DNA of 64,000 nucleotides. Origin: an uncultured bacterium. Lineage in GTDB: Bacteria; Verrucomicrobiota; Lentisphaeria; Victivallales; UBA1829. Position numbers and translations under genes: made by a program. The notes beneath the pieces are model-generated. The model saw only the letters and a list, made by a program, of their open reading frames with translations. It searched no databases and was not told the DNA's origin. Where the stretch lies: the NCBI GenBank assembly GCA_900548385.1, contig URKJ01000018.1:21962-85961 (forward strand). The letters are read 5' to 3'. Shown here in pieces: positions 1 to 9,334 of the stretch; within the stretch, counting starts at the first letter, position 1; each line of letters begins with the position of its first letter.

Positions 1-1
1 C

Positions 2-1882
2 GCGGTGGAGATCGTGGAACTCTATTTCGAGGATTATATTGCTAAACGCAAAGCCGGAGCCAAAGGCAAAGGGAAAACCTCTGCAGCCGCTCCGGTTTCA
101 ACCGCAACGATCGCTCCCCCGGTTGTCGTAAAAGCCCTTGCGGAAGCTCTCGGCAAAAAACCGAATGAAGTTGTCAGCGGACTCATGCAGATGAATGTGC
201 TGGCAAGCATCAATCAGACCGTTCCGCCGGAAGTCGCGATTGAATACGCGAAAAAATGCGGTATCGAACTGACCGTCGGCGCAAAGGAAAAAGAAACCAG
301 ACAGGAAACCGCTGAAGACACCGAGCATCCCGAAGATTTCGAATACGAAGACAACCCGAAAGATATTGTGCCGCGCTGCCCGATCGTTACATTCATGGGG
401 CATGTGGACCACGGCAAGACCTCGCTTCAGGACCGGATCCGTAAAACGGATATTGCCGGCGGGGAAGCGGGAGGAATCACTCAGCATATCGGTGCTTCGG
501 TCGTAAATCTCAACGGAAAGACGATCACTTTCGTTGACACTCCGGGGCATGAGGCGTTCACCGCCATGCGTGCCCGCGGCGCCAATGTGACCGACGTTGT
601 CGTACTCGTTGTCGCCGCCGATGACGGATTCATGCCGCAGACCATTGAAGCCATGAATCACGCGAAAGCCGCCGGAGTCCCGATTATCGTTGCGATCAAC
701 AAGATGGACCTGCCGGACGCCAATGCGGACAAAGTTCTGCTCCACATGCAGCAGAATGAACTGATGTCGGAAGACTGGGGCGGAAACGTCGCCGCGATCC
801 GGGTCTCCGCCAAATCCGGAATGGGAATCCAGGACCTGCTCGAACGGATCCTGCTGGAAGCGGAAATGCTGGAACTGAAAGCCAACCCGAAACGTCCGGG
901 CATGGCTTACGTTCTGGAATCCCAGCTGGAACAGGGATTCGGGCCGACCGCAAATATCGTTGTCAAAAACGGCACGATCAAAATCGGCGATCCCATCCTC
1001 TGCGGTGAATTCTGGGGCAAAGTTAAAAATCTGACCGATTACCGCGGACAGCGGATCAAATCCGCCGGACCGGGAACTCCGGTGAAAATCGCCGGACTCA
1101 GCGGCGTTCCGGAAGCGGGAACCAAACTGGTCGTCTGCTCGTCCGAACACCATGCGAAAGAACTTGCCGAAGCACGCGCGGAAAAGAAACGCGAAGAGCA
1201 GCTGCTCCACAACTCCTCCGCCGGAGCAAGTCTGGAAGATCTGTTCAGCAAAATGGAATCCGATAAGAAACAGTCGCTCTGTGTGGTGCTCAAAGCCGAT
1301 GTCAACGGTTCCTGTGAGGCGATTGCCGAATCGTTCAAGAAACTCCCGTCCGACAAAATCACGATCAACGTGGTTCACTCCGGAGTGGGCGCAATCACGG
1401 AAAACGACGTCCTGCTCGCCGCATCGTCGCACGGTATCGTGGTCGGTTTCCACGTCCGCGTCAATCCGGGCGTCAACACTCTTGCGAAAAAAGAAAATGT
1501 CGAAATCCGTCTGTACAGCATCATTTACGAACTGATCGAAGATATTACCGACGCTCTGACCGGACGCCTTGAACCGGAAAAACGGGAACGGGAACTCGGC
1601 GTGGCGAAGATTCTTCAGATATTCGAACTCTCGAAAGGTCCGAAAGTCTGCGGCTGTATCGTGGAAAAAGGCTCTGTCAAAGTCGGTTCCAAAGCACGCG
1701 TGTTCCGTCACGGCGAACTGATCTTCAACGGGGAAGTCCGCTCTCTCCGCCGCTTCCAGGACGACGTCCGCGAAGTCAAGCAGGGACTCGAATGCGGAAT
1801 CAAACTCGACAACTTTGCCGACTTCGACGTCAACGACATTATTCAGGTTTATGATATTGAACTGAAAAAAGCGTCGCTGTAA
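2..1882 (+). CDS. infB: Translation initiation factor IF-2, 5'-truncated
   Basis: IF-2 is the GTPase that delivers fMet-tRNA to the 30S subunit and promotes subunit joining. The reading frame is open from base 2, so the N-terminus lies outside the window; the GTG at base 5 is probably internal. About 625 residues are present, whereas full-length IF-2 is usually 700-1000. An IF2_N-like helical domain sits at about residues 40-90. The G domain begins near residue 124 with GHVDHGKT (132-139), then DTPGHEAF, NKMD and SAKSG. Domains II-IV follow and end in a complete C-terminus. rbfA starts 64 bases downstream, then nrnA and truB, the usual infB neighbourhood. Confidence 0.97.
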   Translation, partial: AVEIVELYFEDYIAKRKAGAKGKGKTSAAAPVSTATIAPPVVVKALAEALGKKPNEVVSGLMQMNVLASINQTVPPEVAIEYAKKCGIELTVGAKEKETRQETAEDTEHPEDFEYEDNPKDIVPRCPIVTFMGHVDHGKTSLQDRIRKTDIAGGEAGGITQHIGASVVNLNGKTITFVDTPGHEAFTAMRARGANVTDVVVLVVAADDGFMPQTIEAMNHAKAAGVPIIVAINKMDLPDANADKVLLHMQQNELMSEDWGGNVAAIRVSAKSGMGIQDLLERILLEAEMLELKANPKRPGMAYVLESQLEQGFGPTANIVVKNGTIKIGDPILCGEFWGKVKNLTDYRGQRIKSAGPGTPVKIAGLSGVPEAGTKLVVCSSEHHAKELAEARAEKKREEQLLHNSSAGASLEDLFSKMESDKKQSLCVVLKADVNGSCEAIAESFKKLPSDKITINVVHSGVGAITENDVLLAASSHGIVVGFHVRVNPGVNTLAKKENVEIRLYSIIYELIEDITDALTGRLEPEKRERELGVAKILQIFELSKGPKVCGCIVEKGSVKVGSKARVFRHGELIFNGEVRSLRRFQDDVREVKQGLECGIKLDNFADFDVNDIIQVYDIELKKASL

Positions 1883-1946
1883 CACACCGTCCCCGCGGCA
1901 CCGTTCGCGGGGACAGGTCTTCACCGCTTGAACCAGGAGGACTCCC

Positions 1947-2303
1947 ATGGCATTCGCCGCCGACCGCATCGCACGCGTCAATGAAATTCTCAAACGTGAA
2001 ATCGCCGCGATTCTGGAAAAAGAAAATATCACGAGGACTGGTACGCTGATCTCCATCACCAAGGTCCAGTGTTCGTCCTGCCTCAAAAACGCCACGGTGT
2101 ACGTCAGCGTATACGGCGGCGGTACGGAAGCCGAAGAGGAGGTTCTGGAACTGCTGGAAAGCAAACGGGCACTGATCCAGAAACGCGTGGCGAAAACCAT
2201 CATTCTGAAATATACGCCCGTACTCCGCTTCACTCTCGACCGCAATCTGGAGGAAGGCGACCGCGTTCTCAACATCCTGCGGAATCTGGAGGAAAAACAA
2301 TAA
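1947..2303 (+). CDS. rbfA: 30S ribosome-binding factor A
   Basis: RbfA is a single KH-like-domain protein that binds the pre-30S subunit and helps 16S rRNA 5'-end maturation. At 118 residues it has the normal family length. It begins with the typical AADRIARVNEILKREIA helix and contains the KVQCSSCLKNATVYVSV strand region. The start is fixed by an AGGAGG Shine-Dalgarno sequence 7 bases upstream of the ATG. Its stop overlaps the next start (TAATG), which indicates translational coupling to the DHH phosphoesterase. Confidence 0.95.
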   Translation: MAFAADRIARVNEILKREIAAILEKENITRTGTLISITKVQCSSCLKNATVYVSVYGGGTEAEEEVLELLESKRALIQKRVAKTIILKYTPVLRFTLDRNLEEGDRVLNILRNLEEKQ

Positions 2304-3283
2304 TGGACTCCGCTTTCCTTTCCGCTCTCCGTACGGCGGAAACGATTCTCGTTGCAACCCATGAGCGTCCGGACGGCGACGCGATCGCAAGCCTGAGCGC
2401 CGCCGTATCCATTCTGCGCGACAACGGATTTCATGCATACGGAATTCTGCCGTCTCCCGCTCCGGATTTTTATGCTTCCTTCGTTCCGCAGAACGGGATT
2501 CTCGTTTCCGCGAACGATCTCAAAGCCGATCTGTTCATCACCGTGGACTGTTCCACCCGTGCCCGCGTCGCAGCGGCGGATTATCCAATCGAACAGTGCC
2601 CGACGGTCATCAATATCGACCATCATCCGGATAATGAACGGTTCGGCACATTGGTTCAGCTGAATCCGGCTGCCGCGGCGGCTGCGGAGGAACTTTACAC
2701 GCTGTTCCGCGATGCGGGATTCCGCATCTCCGCGGAAAATGCCACCCGGCTGCTGCTCGGCATCATCACCGACAGCGGCTGTTTCCGGTTCGACAACACT
2801 TCCGCGGACGCGCTCCGTACCGCAGCGGAACTGATGGAACTGGGCGCGGATCACCACCGGATCATCGTCTCGGTGTTCAGCTCCCGCCCGGAAAATCTGG
2901 TCCGGCTTGAAGCGGAACTCGGTTCAAAACATCTGAAAACGGCATTCGGCGGGAAATTCGCCTGGATGTACCTGGATCCGGAAGTTCTCAAGCAATTCGG
3001 CGTGGACATCCGCAACACGGAGTCCCTGATTGAGCTTCCCCGCAATATCGCCAGCGTGGAGCTGGCGGCAACGCTGCGTCCGGAAAAAGACGGCTTCAAA
3101 CTCTCGCTCCGTGCGAAAAATGCGCCGTACTCGGCAGGCCGCATTGCGCGCCGTCTGAATGGCGGCGGGCACGAAATGGCGGCGGGCGGCTTCATCCCCG
3201 CAGACAATCCCCGGACAGCCGAACAAATTTTACTCCAACAGGTTGAAATGGAACTGAACGAACATGAGAAACAATCCCAATAA
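2303..3283 (+). CDS. nrnA: DHH-family phosphoesterase (NrnA-type oligoribonuclease/pAp phosphatase)
   Basis: NrnA-type enzymes degrade nano-RNA and dephosphorylate 3'-phosphoadenosine 5'-phosphate in the cytoplasm. The 326-residue product has the metal-binding motifs THERPDGDAIAS near the N-terminus, VDCS, and the NIDHHPDN (DHH) motif near residue 105. The C-terminal DHHA1 domain ends in GGGHEMAAGG. An upstream in-frame extension to about 2069 overlaps rbfA and is not used: the ATG at 2303 overlaps the rbfA stop, and the protein starts at the expected family position. The last 20 bases overlap truB. The rbfA-nrnA-truB order is common in bacteria. Confidence 0.92.
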   Translation: MDSAFLSALRTAETILVATHERPDGDAIASLSAAVSILRDNGFHAYGILPSPAPDFYASFVPQNGILVSANDLKADLFITVDCSTRARVAAADYPIEQCPTVINIDHHPDNERFGTLVQLNPAAAAAAEELYTLFRDAGFRISAENATRLLLGIITDSGCFRFDNTSADALRTAAELMELGADHHRIIVSVFSSRPENLVRLEAELGSKHLKTAFGGKFAWMYLDPEVLKQFGVDIRNTESLIELPRNIASVELAATLRPEKDGFKLSLRAKNAPYSAGRIARRLNGGGHEMAAGGFIPADNPRTAEQILLQQVEMELNEHEKQSQ

Positions 3284-4022
3284 ACACCGTCTGCCGCCGT
3301 TCGACAGAAGCGGCATTCTTCTTGTCAACAAACCCGCCGGATGGACCAGCCACGATGTCGTGGGCTTTGTCCGCTCCCGCTTCAACGTTCCGAAAGTCGG
3401 ACACTGCGGCACGCTCGATCCCGCCGCAACGGGGCTTCTGGTGATCGTACTCGGCAAATTTACGAAACTCAGCCAGAAATTCAGCGGTGAAAACAAGGTC
3501 TACGAAGCACGGATTCAGCTCGGCACCGAAACCGACACTCAGGATCTTGACGGGGAAGTGATCCGGACCTCGCCGATGGACGGAATCACCGAAGACATGC
3601 TCTGCAACGCATTCGCCGAATTTGTCGGCGATATCCTGCAAGTCCCGCCGATGGTCTCCGCCAAGAAAAAAGACGGGGAACGGCTTTACGATCTCGCACG
3701 CAAAGGCGTGGAAGTTCAGCGCGATCCCGTTCCCGTCACGATCCACTCGATCGAAGTGACCAACATCAACCTGCCGTATGCCGACTTCATCGTCTCCTGC
3801 TCCAAGGGAACGTATGTCCGCACGCTCTGCGCGGACATCGGAGCAAAACTCGGCTGCGGAGCCTGCCTGCACAGTCTGAACCGCATCCGCAGCGGGGAAT
3901 TCGACCTCTCCGACGCCCACGATGTCGAAACCATGAAAACGTGGGAACAGCCGGAACTGGAAGCCGCCGTTACGGATTTCCTGCATAAAAAACTCGCGCG
4001 GATGAATCTTTCCGCATTCTGA
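3264..4022 (+). CDS. truB: tRNA pseudouridine(55) synthase TruB
   Basis: TruB isomerises U55 in the T loop of tRNAs. The 252-residue product shows the N-terminal GILLVNKPAGWTSHDVV block and the catalytic-loop motif GHCGTLDPAATGLL with the nucleophilic Asp near residue 53. KYEARIQLG-type and SKGTYVRTLCADIG blocks follow. The ATG lies inside the 3' end of nrnA (20-base overlap). It is the last gene of the infB-rbfA-nrnA-truB cluster before an unknown protein 14 bases downstream. Confidence 0.96.
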   Translation: MRNNPNKHRLPPFDRSGILLVNKPAGWTSHDVVGFVRSRFNVPKVGHCGTLDPAATGLLVIVLGKFTKLSQKFSGENKVYEARIQLGTETDTQDLDGEVIRTSPMDGITEDMLCNAFAEFVGDILQVPPMVSAKKKDGERLYDLARKGVEVQRDPVPVTIHSIEVTNINLPYADFIVSCSKGTYVRTLCADIGAKLGCGACLHSLNRIRSGEFDLSDAHDVETMKTWEQPELEAAVTDFLHKKLARMNLSAF

Positions 4023-4036
4023 GGGGGAACTGCAAC

Positions 4037-5623
4037 ATGCTGAGCCATGACAAACTCGAAGCCGCTGTGATGAAATTCATCATGGACTCGAAACTGGAAT
4101 CGTTCGATGTGGAAGAACTTGCCGCGGAACTCGCTCCGGAATCAGCCGGAGAAGAACGCGAAAGCACGATCCGCCGCATCTGCGGCATTCTCGATTCCAG
4201 CGAATTCGTGGCGCGCAAACACTCTTCCGACCTCTATTACATCCTCGACAATTTTTTCCGGGGAACAACCTTCCTCTGCAAACCGCGTCCCTTTGAGCTG
4301 GAACGCGGAGTCTTCATCCCGGCGGCGCGTCTGGAACCGTTCCATCCCGCAGAACTCTATGCGGACGAACTCGAATTTTCTTCCGGAACGGTTTCCGCTC
4401 CGTTTGAACTGACCGATATAAAAACTGCGTACAAGGAAATCGCCGACCTGTTTTTCATGCTCGGTCCCTCCGGGACCATTGACATGCTCGTCGCAGAATC
4501 GCAGGAAAATTACGATGCGATCCGCCGTTATAACGGACTGAACGCTGCAATGCCGGTAACTCTGGAAGCGTTCGATTTTTCCGAATTCTACCGCAATACC
4601 GGCTTCCGGAGCGGAGATTTCCTCAAATTCGAGATCAAGTCCTGGGCGGACGGCGAATGGAAAGTCTCGCATGTCTCCCGGATCGACGCCCCCTCTCCGG
4701 CGGAAATTAGCCGTTGGATCGGCAAGTTCGAAACCGCTCTGACGGACGTCTGCACCGACTACAAGGATTCTTTGGAAATCCATGAACAGATCATGTACGC
4801 TTATCTCTATGCGGCGGCTTCAGGCAACGATCTGCGCCGCCTGCCGGGTCCCGCCATTGACCTTTATCACACCATGATGCAGACCATCTCTTTCCGCCGT
4901 GACGGTTCCGAATGGACCCTGATCTCCAACGACACGCTGGAAGAGGACTCCGTTCCTCCAAGTTCGCCGGAGCATCATCACGGGCACACGCATCACCATC
5001 ATGATCACGGATGTTCCTGCGGTCATGAACACCCGCAGGAAGAGACGCCGTTCGGCGACATGTCTCCCGATGATTTTTCCGCTTCTCAAGGTTCTTTGGA
5101 ATCCATCGACGCGATCCTGAACGAAATCCATGCTCCGATTCACGAAACGGAACTTCAGGCGTATATGCTGGATACGATTGCCAACGGCGCCGAATCGTTC
5201 GACGAATTCGAGCGGATTCATGAAAACCTCGTCAAGTTCGTATTTACGGATGAAGGGCAGGAAGCGGCCTATCTGAACTACATTGAAGAACTCTGGGAAC
5301 AGCTGGTCGACCGCTACAGTCACAACATCGACTCTCCGAAAGCGCCGTTGCGACAGCGGCTGTTGGAGCTGACGGACCGCCGGATCGAACTTTCCTCCGT
5401 CGTTCTGGAACGCAAAAGCGCACTTCCCGACGACCTGAAACAGGATATGGTGAAGCTGCATAAAGAGATTCTGGATACTCTTTTCGTACTCAACCGGGAT
5501 GCAATTCTGGAAGAGGAAGAGATCGCGGAACTGGAGCTCCGGGTCGGCGATATCGAAAACGATTTTGAGATCATCAGTGAAAAGATCTCCGCCTGGCTTG
5601 AACAGCAGATCACCGGGAAATAA
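4037..5623 (+). CDS. Unknown protein with a histidine-rich linker
   Basis: I do not recognise this 528-residue protein. It starts 14 bases after truB with GAGGGGG upstream, so it is probably co-transcribed. There is no signal peptide or membrane segment. The first ~75 residues are predicted helical and could form a winged-helix-like unit (inference only). Residues about 312-334 form a His/Cys-rich linker with repeated HHHGH/HHHHDHGCSCGHEH pattern, resembling Ni/Zn/Co-binding tails of metal chaperones. The C-terminal third is acidic and strongly helical and may form coiled coils. The cytoplasmic location and translation-gene context suggest a housekeeping role, but none can be assigned. Confidence 0.85.
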   Translation: MLSHDKLEAAVMKFIMDSKLESFDVEELAAELAPESAGEERESTIRRICGILDSSEFVARKHSSDLYYILDNFFRGTTFLCKPRPFELERGVFIPAARLEPFHPAELYADELEFSSGTVSAPFELTDIKTAYKEIADLFFMLGPSGTIDMLVAESQENYDAIRRYNGLNAAMPVTLEAFDFSEFYRNTGFRSGDFLKFEIKSWADGEWKVSHVSRIDAPSPAEISRWIGKFETALTDVCTDYKDSLEIHEQIMYAYLYAAASGNDLRRLPGPAIDLYHTMMQTISFRRDGSEWTLISNDTLEEDSVPPSSPEHHHGHTHHHHDHGCSCGHEHPQEETPFGDMSPDDFSASQGSLESIDAILNEIHAPIHETELQAYMLDTIANGAESFDEFERIHENLVKFVFTDEGQEAAYLNYIEELWEQLVDRYSHNIDSPKAPLRQRLLELTDRRIELSSVVLERKSALPDDLKQDMVKLHKEILDTLFVLNRDAILEEEEIAELELRVGDIENDFEIISEKISAWLEQQITGK

Positions 5624-5633
5624 AGATTTCCCG
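5614..5633 (+). terminator. Hairpin spanning the stop codon of the His-rich protein gene
   Basis: A perfect 7-bp inverted repeat (CGGGAAA / TTTCCCG, 6-base loop) overlaps the TAA of the gene ending at 5623. No T-run follows, so a rho-independent terminator is possible but weak. Confidence 0.3.
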
Positions 5634-5929
5634 TCCGGCAAAATACGATTTTATGCGCTGCTGAAACTCCGCGGAAAACCGATGCCACAGAGATTTTATC
5701 TGTGACATCGGCGGCAATATCAATATCAAGCACCGAAAGTCCGCTACCGGAGCAGAAGAAACTGCGGATAGAGGTGCGGACGGTTGAACGGTTCCCCCAA
5801 TGCCGGATTGGTGTTGATCAAAACCGCTTTTGCCGACGTTCCCGGTCCGGCGGCGTCACGGTCCCAGATGCGGTTGTCCCCGAAAGCTCAACTTGACTTG
5901 TGCAAAATACCCGTTAAATCAACCTGTAA

Positions 5930-6271
5930 AGATCAAAACATTGAAAACGGTTGTGGATCCCTGCAGGAAGCCGGAGATTTTCAATTCGGACCAGGAAAGC
6001 CGGTCTACCTGCTCGTAATTTGCAGAGGAACTCCAGTTAATGGCATTCAAATAAACATGGACGGGCATGGAAATATAAGGACATCAAAATCAAAGAGAAT
6101 GTCAGCTTGCCGCAGCTCCGCTTCGATATACAGTATTACATAGACTTTTACAGCTTCAGAAGGATTCATTCGGTTCTGCAATATCAAACTCCGGACGAAG
6201 TCTATTCTGCAACTTGCAATCGGCAAACAATGGAATATAGTAACTCAAAGGCTTTTGCACCAATCTTTTAA
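5930..6271 (+). pseudogene. Decayed IS3-family transposase (C-terminal part of the rve/DDE domain)
   Basis: Three frame-broken blocks in order match the catalytic half of IS3-type OrfB transposases. RKPEIFNSDQ, the second catalytic Asp block, lies at 5965-5994. TPVNGIQINMDGHGN lies at about 6030-6075. After a frame change and a missing stretch where the DNxxxERLW block should be, KYKDIKIKENVSLPQL runs into YIDFYSFRRIHSVLQYQTPD and stops at about 6271. Frameshifts and an internal deletion make it non-functional. No terminal inverted repeats or target duplication could be recognised. It is a mobile-element scar next to an AT-rich orphan gene. Confidence 0.75.
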
Positions 6272-6304
6272 TAAAAGTTGTCCAATCCAGGGGTGAAGCA
6301 CAAT

Positions 6305-6943
6305 ATGGATGATTTGAATTATATAATTTTGCGTCAACTGAAAAAAGAAAAAATTGATAGTTATATTGAGATAAATGATTTTCAAAACAAAAATATTCAA
6401 GTTGTATATTTTTATGATGAACTGGATTACTACGCAGACAAATGTCTTTTTGATAATTGCTCAGAAGATGAAATCATTAAATTACTATATTCTTTTTGCT
6501 CGTCATCATATTATGACTTATTTTCGTGGCAAACCTGTTGTGAACTTAGTAAGCTGCTCGCAAAACACGGAAAACTAATTTCAAAAGATGTTGAGAAATT
6601 TATTTTTTCTGATCAATCTAATCATTTTAGAAACGTATCACTTCACCTGTCATATCTGTCAACGGATATAAAATGGGAAGAGTGGTGTTTAAATTGTATG
6701 GATTTATGCGACGAGGATTTTAGAGATGGTCTTTTTTTAGCTTGTTACCGTCTGAACACGTTTAATATTTATAAGAATCTTGTAAAATATTTTTCAGAGT
6801 GGATAGAAAAAGATTCAGACTGGGGATATGAAACCGGAGAACGTTGGGCCCTGGAAAAATTTATAAAAAAATGGGATTCCAATCCCAAGTATAATTTGCA
6901 TTTAGAACTGCAGCAATTTACAAACCAGATAAACGCCAAATAA
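6305..6943 (+). CDS. Unknown AT-rich orphan protein
   Basis: The 212-residue product is not recognised. The ATG at 6305 is preferred over the upstream TTG (6278) because AGGGGTGA lies at good spacing before it. Base composition is far more AT-rich than the neighbouring housekeeping genes, with a Lys/Asn/Phe/Tyr-rich product, which indicates horizontal origin. The protein is acidic, has several Trp and Cys residues, no signal peptide and no membrane segment. The helical, repeat-like look resembles small immunity proteins or HEAT-like proteins, but no family motif supports that. It directly follows the IS3 remnant, so it may have arrived with it. Confidence 0.65.
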   Translation: MDDLNYIILRQLKKEKIDSYIEINDFQNKNIQVVYFYDELDYYADKCLFDNCSEDEIIKLLYSFCSSSYYDLFSWQTCCELSKLLAKHGKLISKDVEKFIFSDQSNHFRNVSLHLSYLSTDIKWEEWCLNCMDLCDEDFRDGLFLACYRLNTFNIYKNLVKYFSEWIEKDSDWGYETGERWALEKFIKKWDSNPKYNLHLELQQFTNQINAK

Positions 6944-7124
6944 AATTCCAAATCAACAAAAAAATCATGACACAACGAAAAATAGCCCTATTACTGGGGA
7001 GTTATTATGCTGTGTATGTTAATATACCACTGATCCAATAAGAAAAATTTTAAAATATAAAATATTATTATTTAGTCGATCATGCAAAAGTATTCAACCT
7101 CTAAAAGAAAGAAATTTTGTAAAT

Positions 7125-7163
7125 GCCTCTTCGACGGTTTCTGCTATAAATCATCGAAAAGGC
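7125..7163 (+). terminator. Imperfect hairpin followed by a T-rich tract
   Basis: A 10-bp arm (7125-7134) pairs with 7154-7163 with one mismatch, and ATTTTTCTTT follows shortly after. It could terminate the orphan gene transcript. The rest of the AT-rich 6944-7284 gap shows no gene; only this hairpin and a promoter-like site near 7225 stand out. Confidence 0.3.
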
Positions 7164-7224
7164 GTCTGTTCAAATTTTTCTTTATTGGGTTATCTGTGAT
7201 TTCTTCACATTTTTCAGAAAAGAT

Positions 7225-7252
7225 TTGATTTTCAAAAGAAGACAGATATAGT
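7225..7252 (+). promoter_or_regulatory. Putative sigma-70 promoter for the SGNH esterase gene
   Basis: TTGATT and TATAGT are separated by 16 bases, 33 bases before the ATG at 7285. Confidence 0.45.
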
Positions 7253-7284
7253 ATTTTTCATCATAAAAGCAGAAAGGATTTACG

Positions 7285-8637
7285 ATGAAACGAATCATGT
7301 TTACCGCTCTGGCAGCTCTGCTGCTTGCCTCTCCCGGCATTTGTCCGGCAGCCCCGGTGAAAGACCTCAGCAAAGTGGAAATCCGCAAACCGGTCGAACT
7401 TAATATCCGTGGCGGCCTCCCCAATTTCTATCAGAAACTTGAAAGCGGAAAGCCGGTCAGAATCGCCTACTTCGGCGGCAGTATCACGGCTCAGAACGGA
7501 TGGCGTCCGCAGAGTCTGGACTATTTCCGCAAACTCTATCCGAACAGCAGAATCGACCAGATTCATGCGGCCATCGGCGGAACCGGATCCGAACTCGGCG
7601 CGTTCCGTCTGGAACAGGATGTGCTCCGGTACAAACCGGACCTCGTATTCGTGGAATTCGCGGTGAACGACAGCGGTACGGCACCGTATCGTATCCGCCA
7701 GTCGATGGAAGGCATCGTCCGGCACATCTGGCGTACGCTGCCGCTGACCGACATCTGTTTCGTCTACACGCTGACCGCACGCGACATCAAGGACCTGCAG
7801 GCGGGCAAAGCCAAACGTTCCACCAGCACAATGGAAGAGATCGCCGATTTCTATCAGATCCCGTCCGTCAATTTCGGACCGGAAATCGCACGGTTGGAAA
7901 AAGAGGGCAAACTGGTGATGAAGACCGGCGATAAAGGTGTCACCAAAGTCTCCGGCAAGGAGCTTAATCTGGATTCCGATATCGCAGTCACCAAAGACGG
8001 CAGGATTCCATTTTCCAACGATGGTGTCCACCCGTATCAGAACACGGGGCATGTGATCTATACCAACATTCTCAAACGCTCGCTGCCGCTGATTGCAAAA
8101 GCAGGAAAACCGGGACCGCACCGGCTCGGCACGCCGATGGTGAAAGACAATTACGAGTACGCGGCGATGGTCGCTCCCGATCATCCGGGAATCCGGCTTT
8201 CCGGTCCTGTGGAAAAACTGCCGAAGACGAAAGCGCCCGCCAATCTTTTCCGCAACAAGGCGCCCGGCGAAACCTGCCTCAAGCTCTCTCCCGGAGCGGA
8301 ACTGGAATTCAAATTCAAAGGTTCCAAAGTAAACCTCTACAACCTGCTCGGTCCCGGATGCGGAACTCTTGAAATCACGGTGGACGGCAAATCCCGCAGA
8401 CAGAAACTTGTCGATCCCTACTGCACTTATTACCGCCTCGCTACCGCGGGCGTCGCCGGGAACGTCAGCGCCGACACGGTGCACACGGTCAAGGTCAAAG
8501 TCCTGAATGAACCGATGGACAAACGCGCCATCCTGTTTGAACGCAACCGCGCCTTTTATGACAAAAACGAGGAAAAATACAAACCTCTTGACGCTTATAT
8601 CGGAGCGATCCAAATCGTCGGGGAGATCGTGAAATAA
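7285..8637 (+). CDS. Secreted SGNH/GDSL-type esterase with C-terminal accessory domain
   Basis: The 450-residue exported protein has a cleavable signal peptide (residues 1-22, hydrophobic core ending ICPAAP). The SGNH hydrolase fold is supported by block I FGGSIT with Ser66 as likely nucleophile, the IGGTGSE block, FAVNDSG, and the catalytic DGVHP (Asp246, His249). The C-terminal ~170 residues look like a beta-rich accessory domain, as in carbohydrate-esterase proteins that deacetylate plant or host glycans. AAAGGA precedes the ATG. The stop overlaps the ung start (TAATG). The exact substrate cannot be told. Confidence 0.85.
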   Translation: MKRIMFTALAALLLASPGICPAAPVKDLSKVEIRKPVELNIRGGLPNFYQKLESGKPVRIAYFGGSITAQNGWRPQSLDYFRKLYPNSRIDQIHAAIGGTGSELGAFRLEQDVLRYKPDLVFVEFAVNDSGTAPYRIRQSMEGIVRHIWRTLPLTDICFVYTLTARDIKDLQAGKAKRSTSTMEEIADFYQIPSVNFGPEIARLEKEGKLVMKTGDKGVTKVSGKELNLDSDIAVTKDGRIPFSNDGVHPYQNTGHVIYTNILKRSLPLIAKAGKPGPHRLGTPMVKDNYEYAAMVAPDHPGIRLSGPVEKLPKTKAPANLFRNKAPGETCLKLSPGAELEFKFKGSKVNLYNLLGPGCGTLEITVDGKSRRQKLVDPYCTYYRLATAGVAGNVSADTVHTVKVKVLNEPMDKRAILFERNRAFYDKNEEKYKPLDAYIGAIQIVGEIVK

Positions 8638-9320
8638 TGGAACTTGCGGCGCTGCTTCCCTCCGGATGGCGGACCATTCTGGCTCCCGCTCTTCAAACGG
8701 AATCTTTCCGCGCCCTCTCCGCATTTCTGGAGCAGGAGTATGCCGGACGGCAGATCTTTCCGCCGAAAGAGGACCTTTTCCGCGCGTTTCATCTGACTCC
8801 GCCGGAACGGGTACGAGTCCTGATCCTCGGACAGGACCCCTATCATGACGACGGGCAGGCGCACGGTCTCGCATTTTCCGTGCGTCCCGGCGTCAAATTC
8901 CCGCCGTCCCTCCGTAACATCTTCAGGGAGCTGAACAGTGACCTCGGACTCCCCGTCCCGTCAAGCGGTTCCCTGGAGCACTGGGCAAGACAGGGCGTTC
9001 TGTTGTTGAACACCGTCCTGACCGTCCGTGCCCATTCCGCCGGTTCCCATCAGAAACACGGCTGGGAAGAATTCACCGACGCCGTAATCCGCACCGTGAA
9101 CGGTTTTTCCTCTCCGGTCGTGTTCGTTCTGTGGGGCGCGCCCGCGCAGAAGAAACTGCCGCTGATCAATACCGGACGTCATACGGTTCTGCAGTCGGCA
9201 CATCCTTCTCCGCTTTCCGCGTTCCGGGGCTTTTTCGGGAGCAAGCCGTTTTCCGCGATCAACCGGGCGTTGGAGCTGACCGGAGAACCGCCGATCGACT
9301 TCAGCGGTCCACAGCCGTAA
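8637..9320 (+). CDS. ung: Uracil-DNA glycosylase, family 1
   Basis: Ung excises uracil from DNA as the first step of base-excision repair. The 227-residue product has the water-activating motif GQDPYH (65-70, Asp67 catalytic), the FPPSLRNIF block, LLLNTVLTV, and the DNA-intercalation motif HPSPLSAFRGFFG near residue 188. Its length is normal for family 1. The start ATG overlaps the stop of the upstream esterase. It faces the convergent glycoside hydrolase gene, only 14 bases away. Confidence 0.97.
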   Translation: MELAALLPSGWRTILAPALQTESFRALSAFLEQEYAGRQIFPPKEDLFRAFHLTPPERVRVLILGQDPYHDDGQAHGLAFSVRPGVKFPPSLRNIFRELNSDLGLPVPSSGSLEHWARQGVLLLNTVLTVRAHSAGSHQKHGWEEFTDAVIRTVNGFSSPVVFVLWGAPAQKKLPLINTGRHTVLQSAHPSPLSAFRGFFGSKPFSAINRALELTGEPPIDFSGPQP

Positions 9321-9334
9321 CCGAATCGGAACTG

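Noticed and set aside
98..2857. Long minus-strand open frame (919 codons) across infB, rbfA and nrnA
   Set aside because: It is antisense to three well-identified genes, rich in Phe/Arg/Asp with no domain, and arises from codon bias in the third positions of the real genes.
5758..5905. Possible minus-strand gene fragment ending near 5758
   Set aside because: Only about 50 codons, stop upstream, no start or motif; may be decayed DNA flanking the IS remnant but cannot be supported.
7261..8874. Minus-strand open frame of 537 codons over the SGNH esterase and ung
   Set aside because: Shadow of two clear genes.
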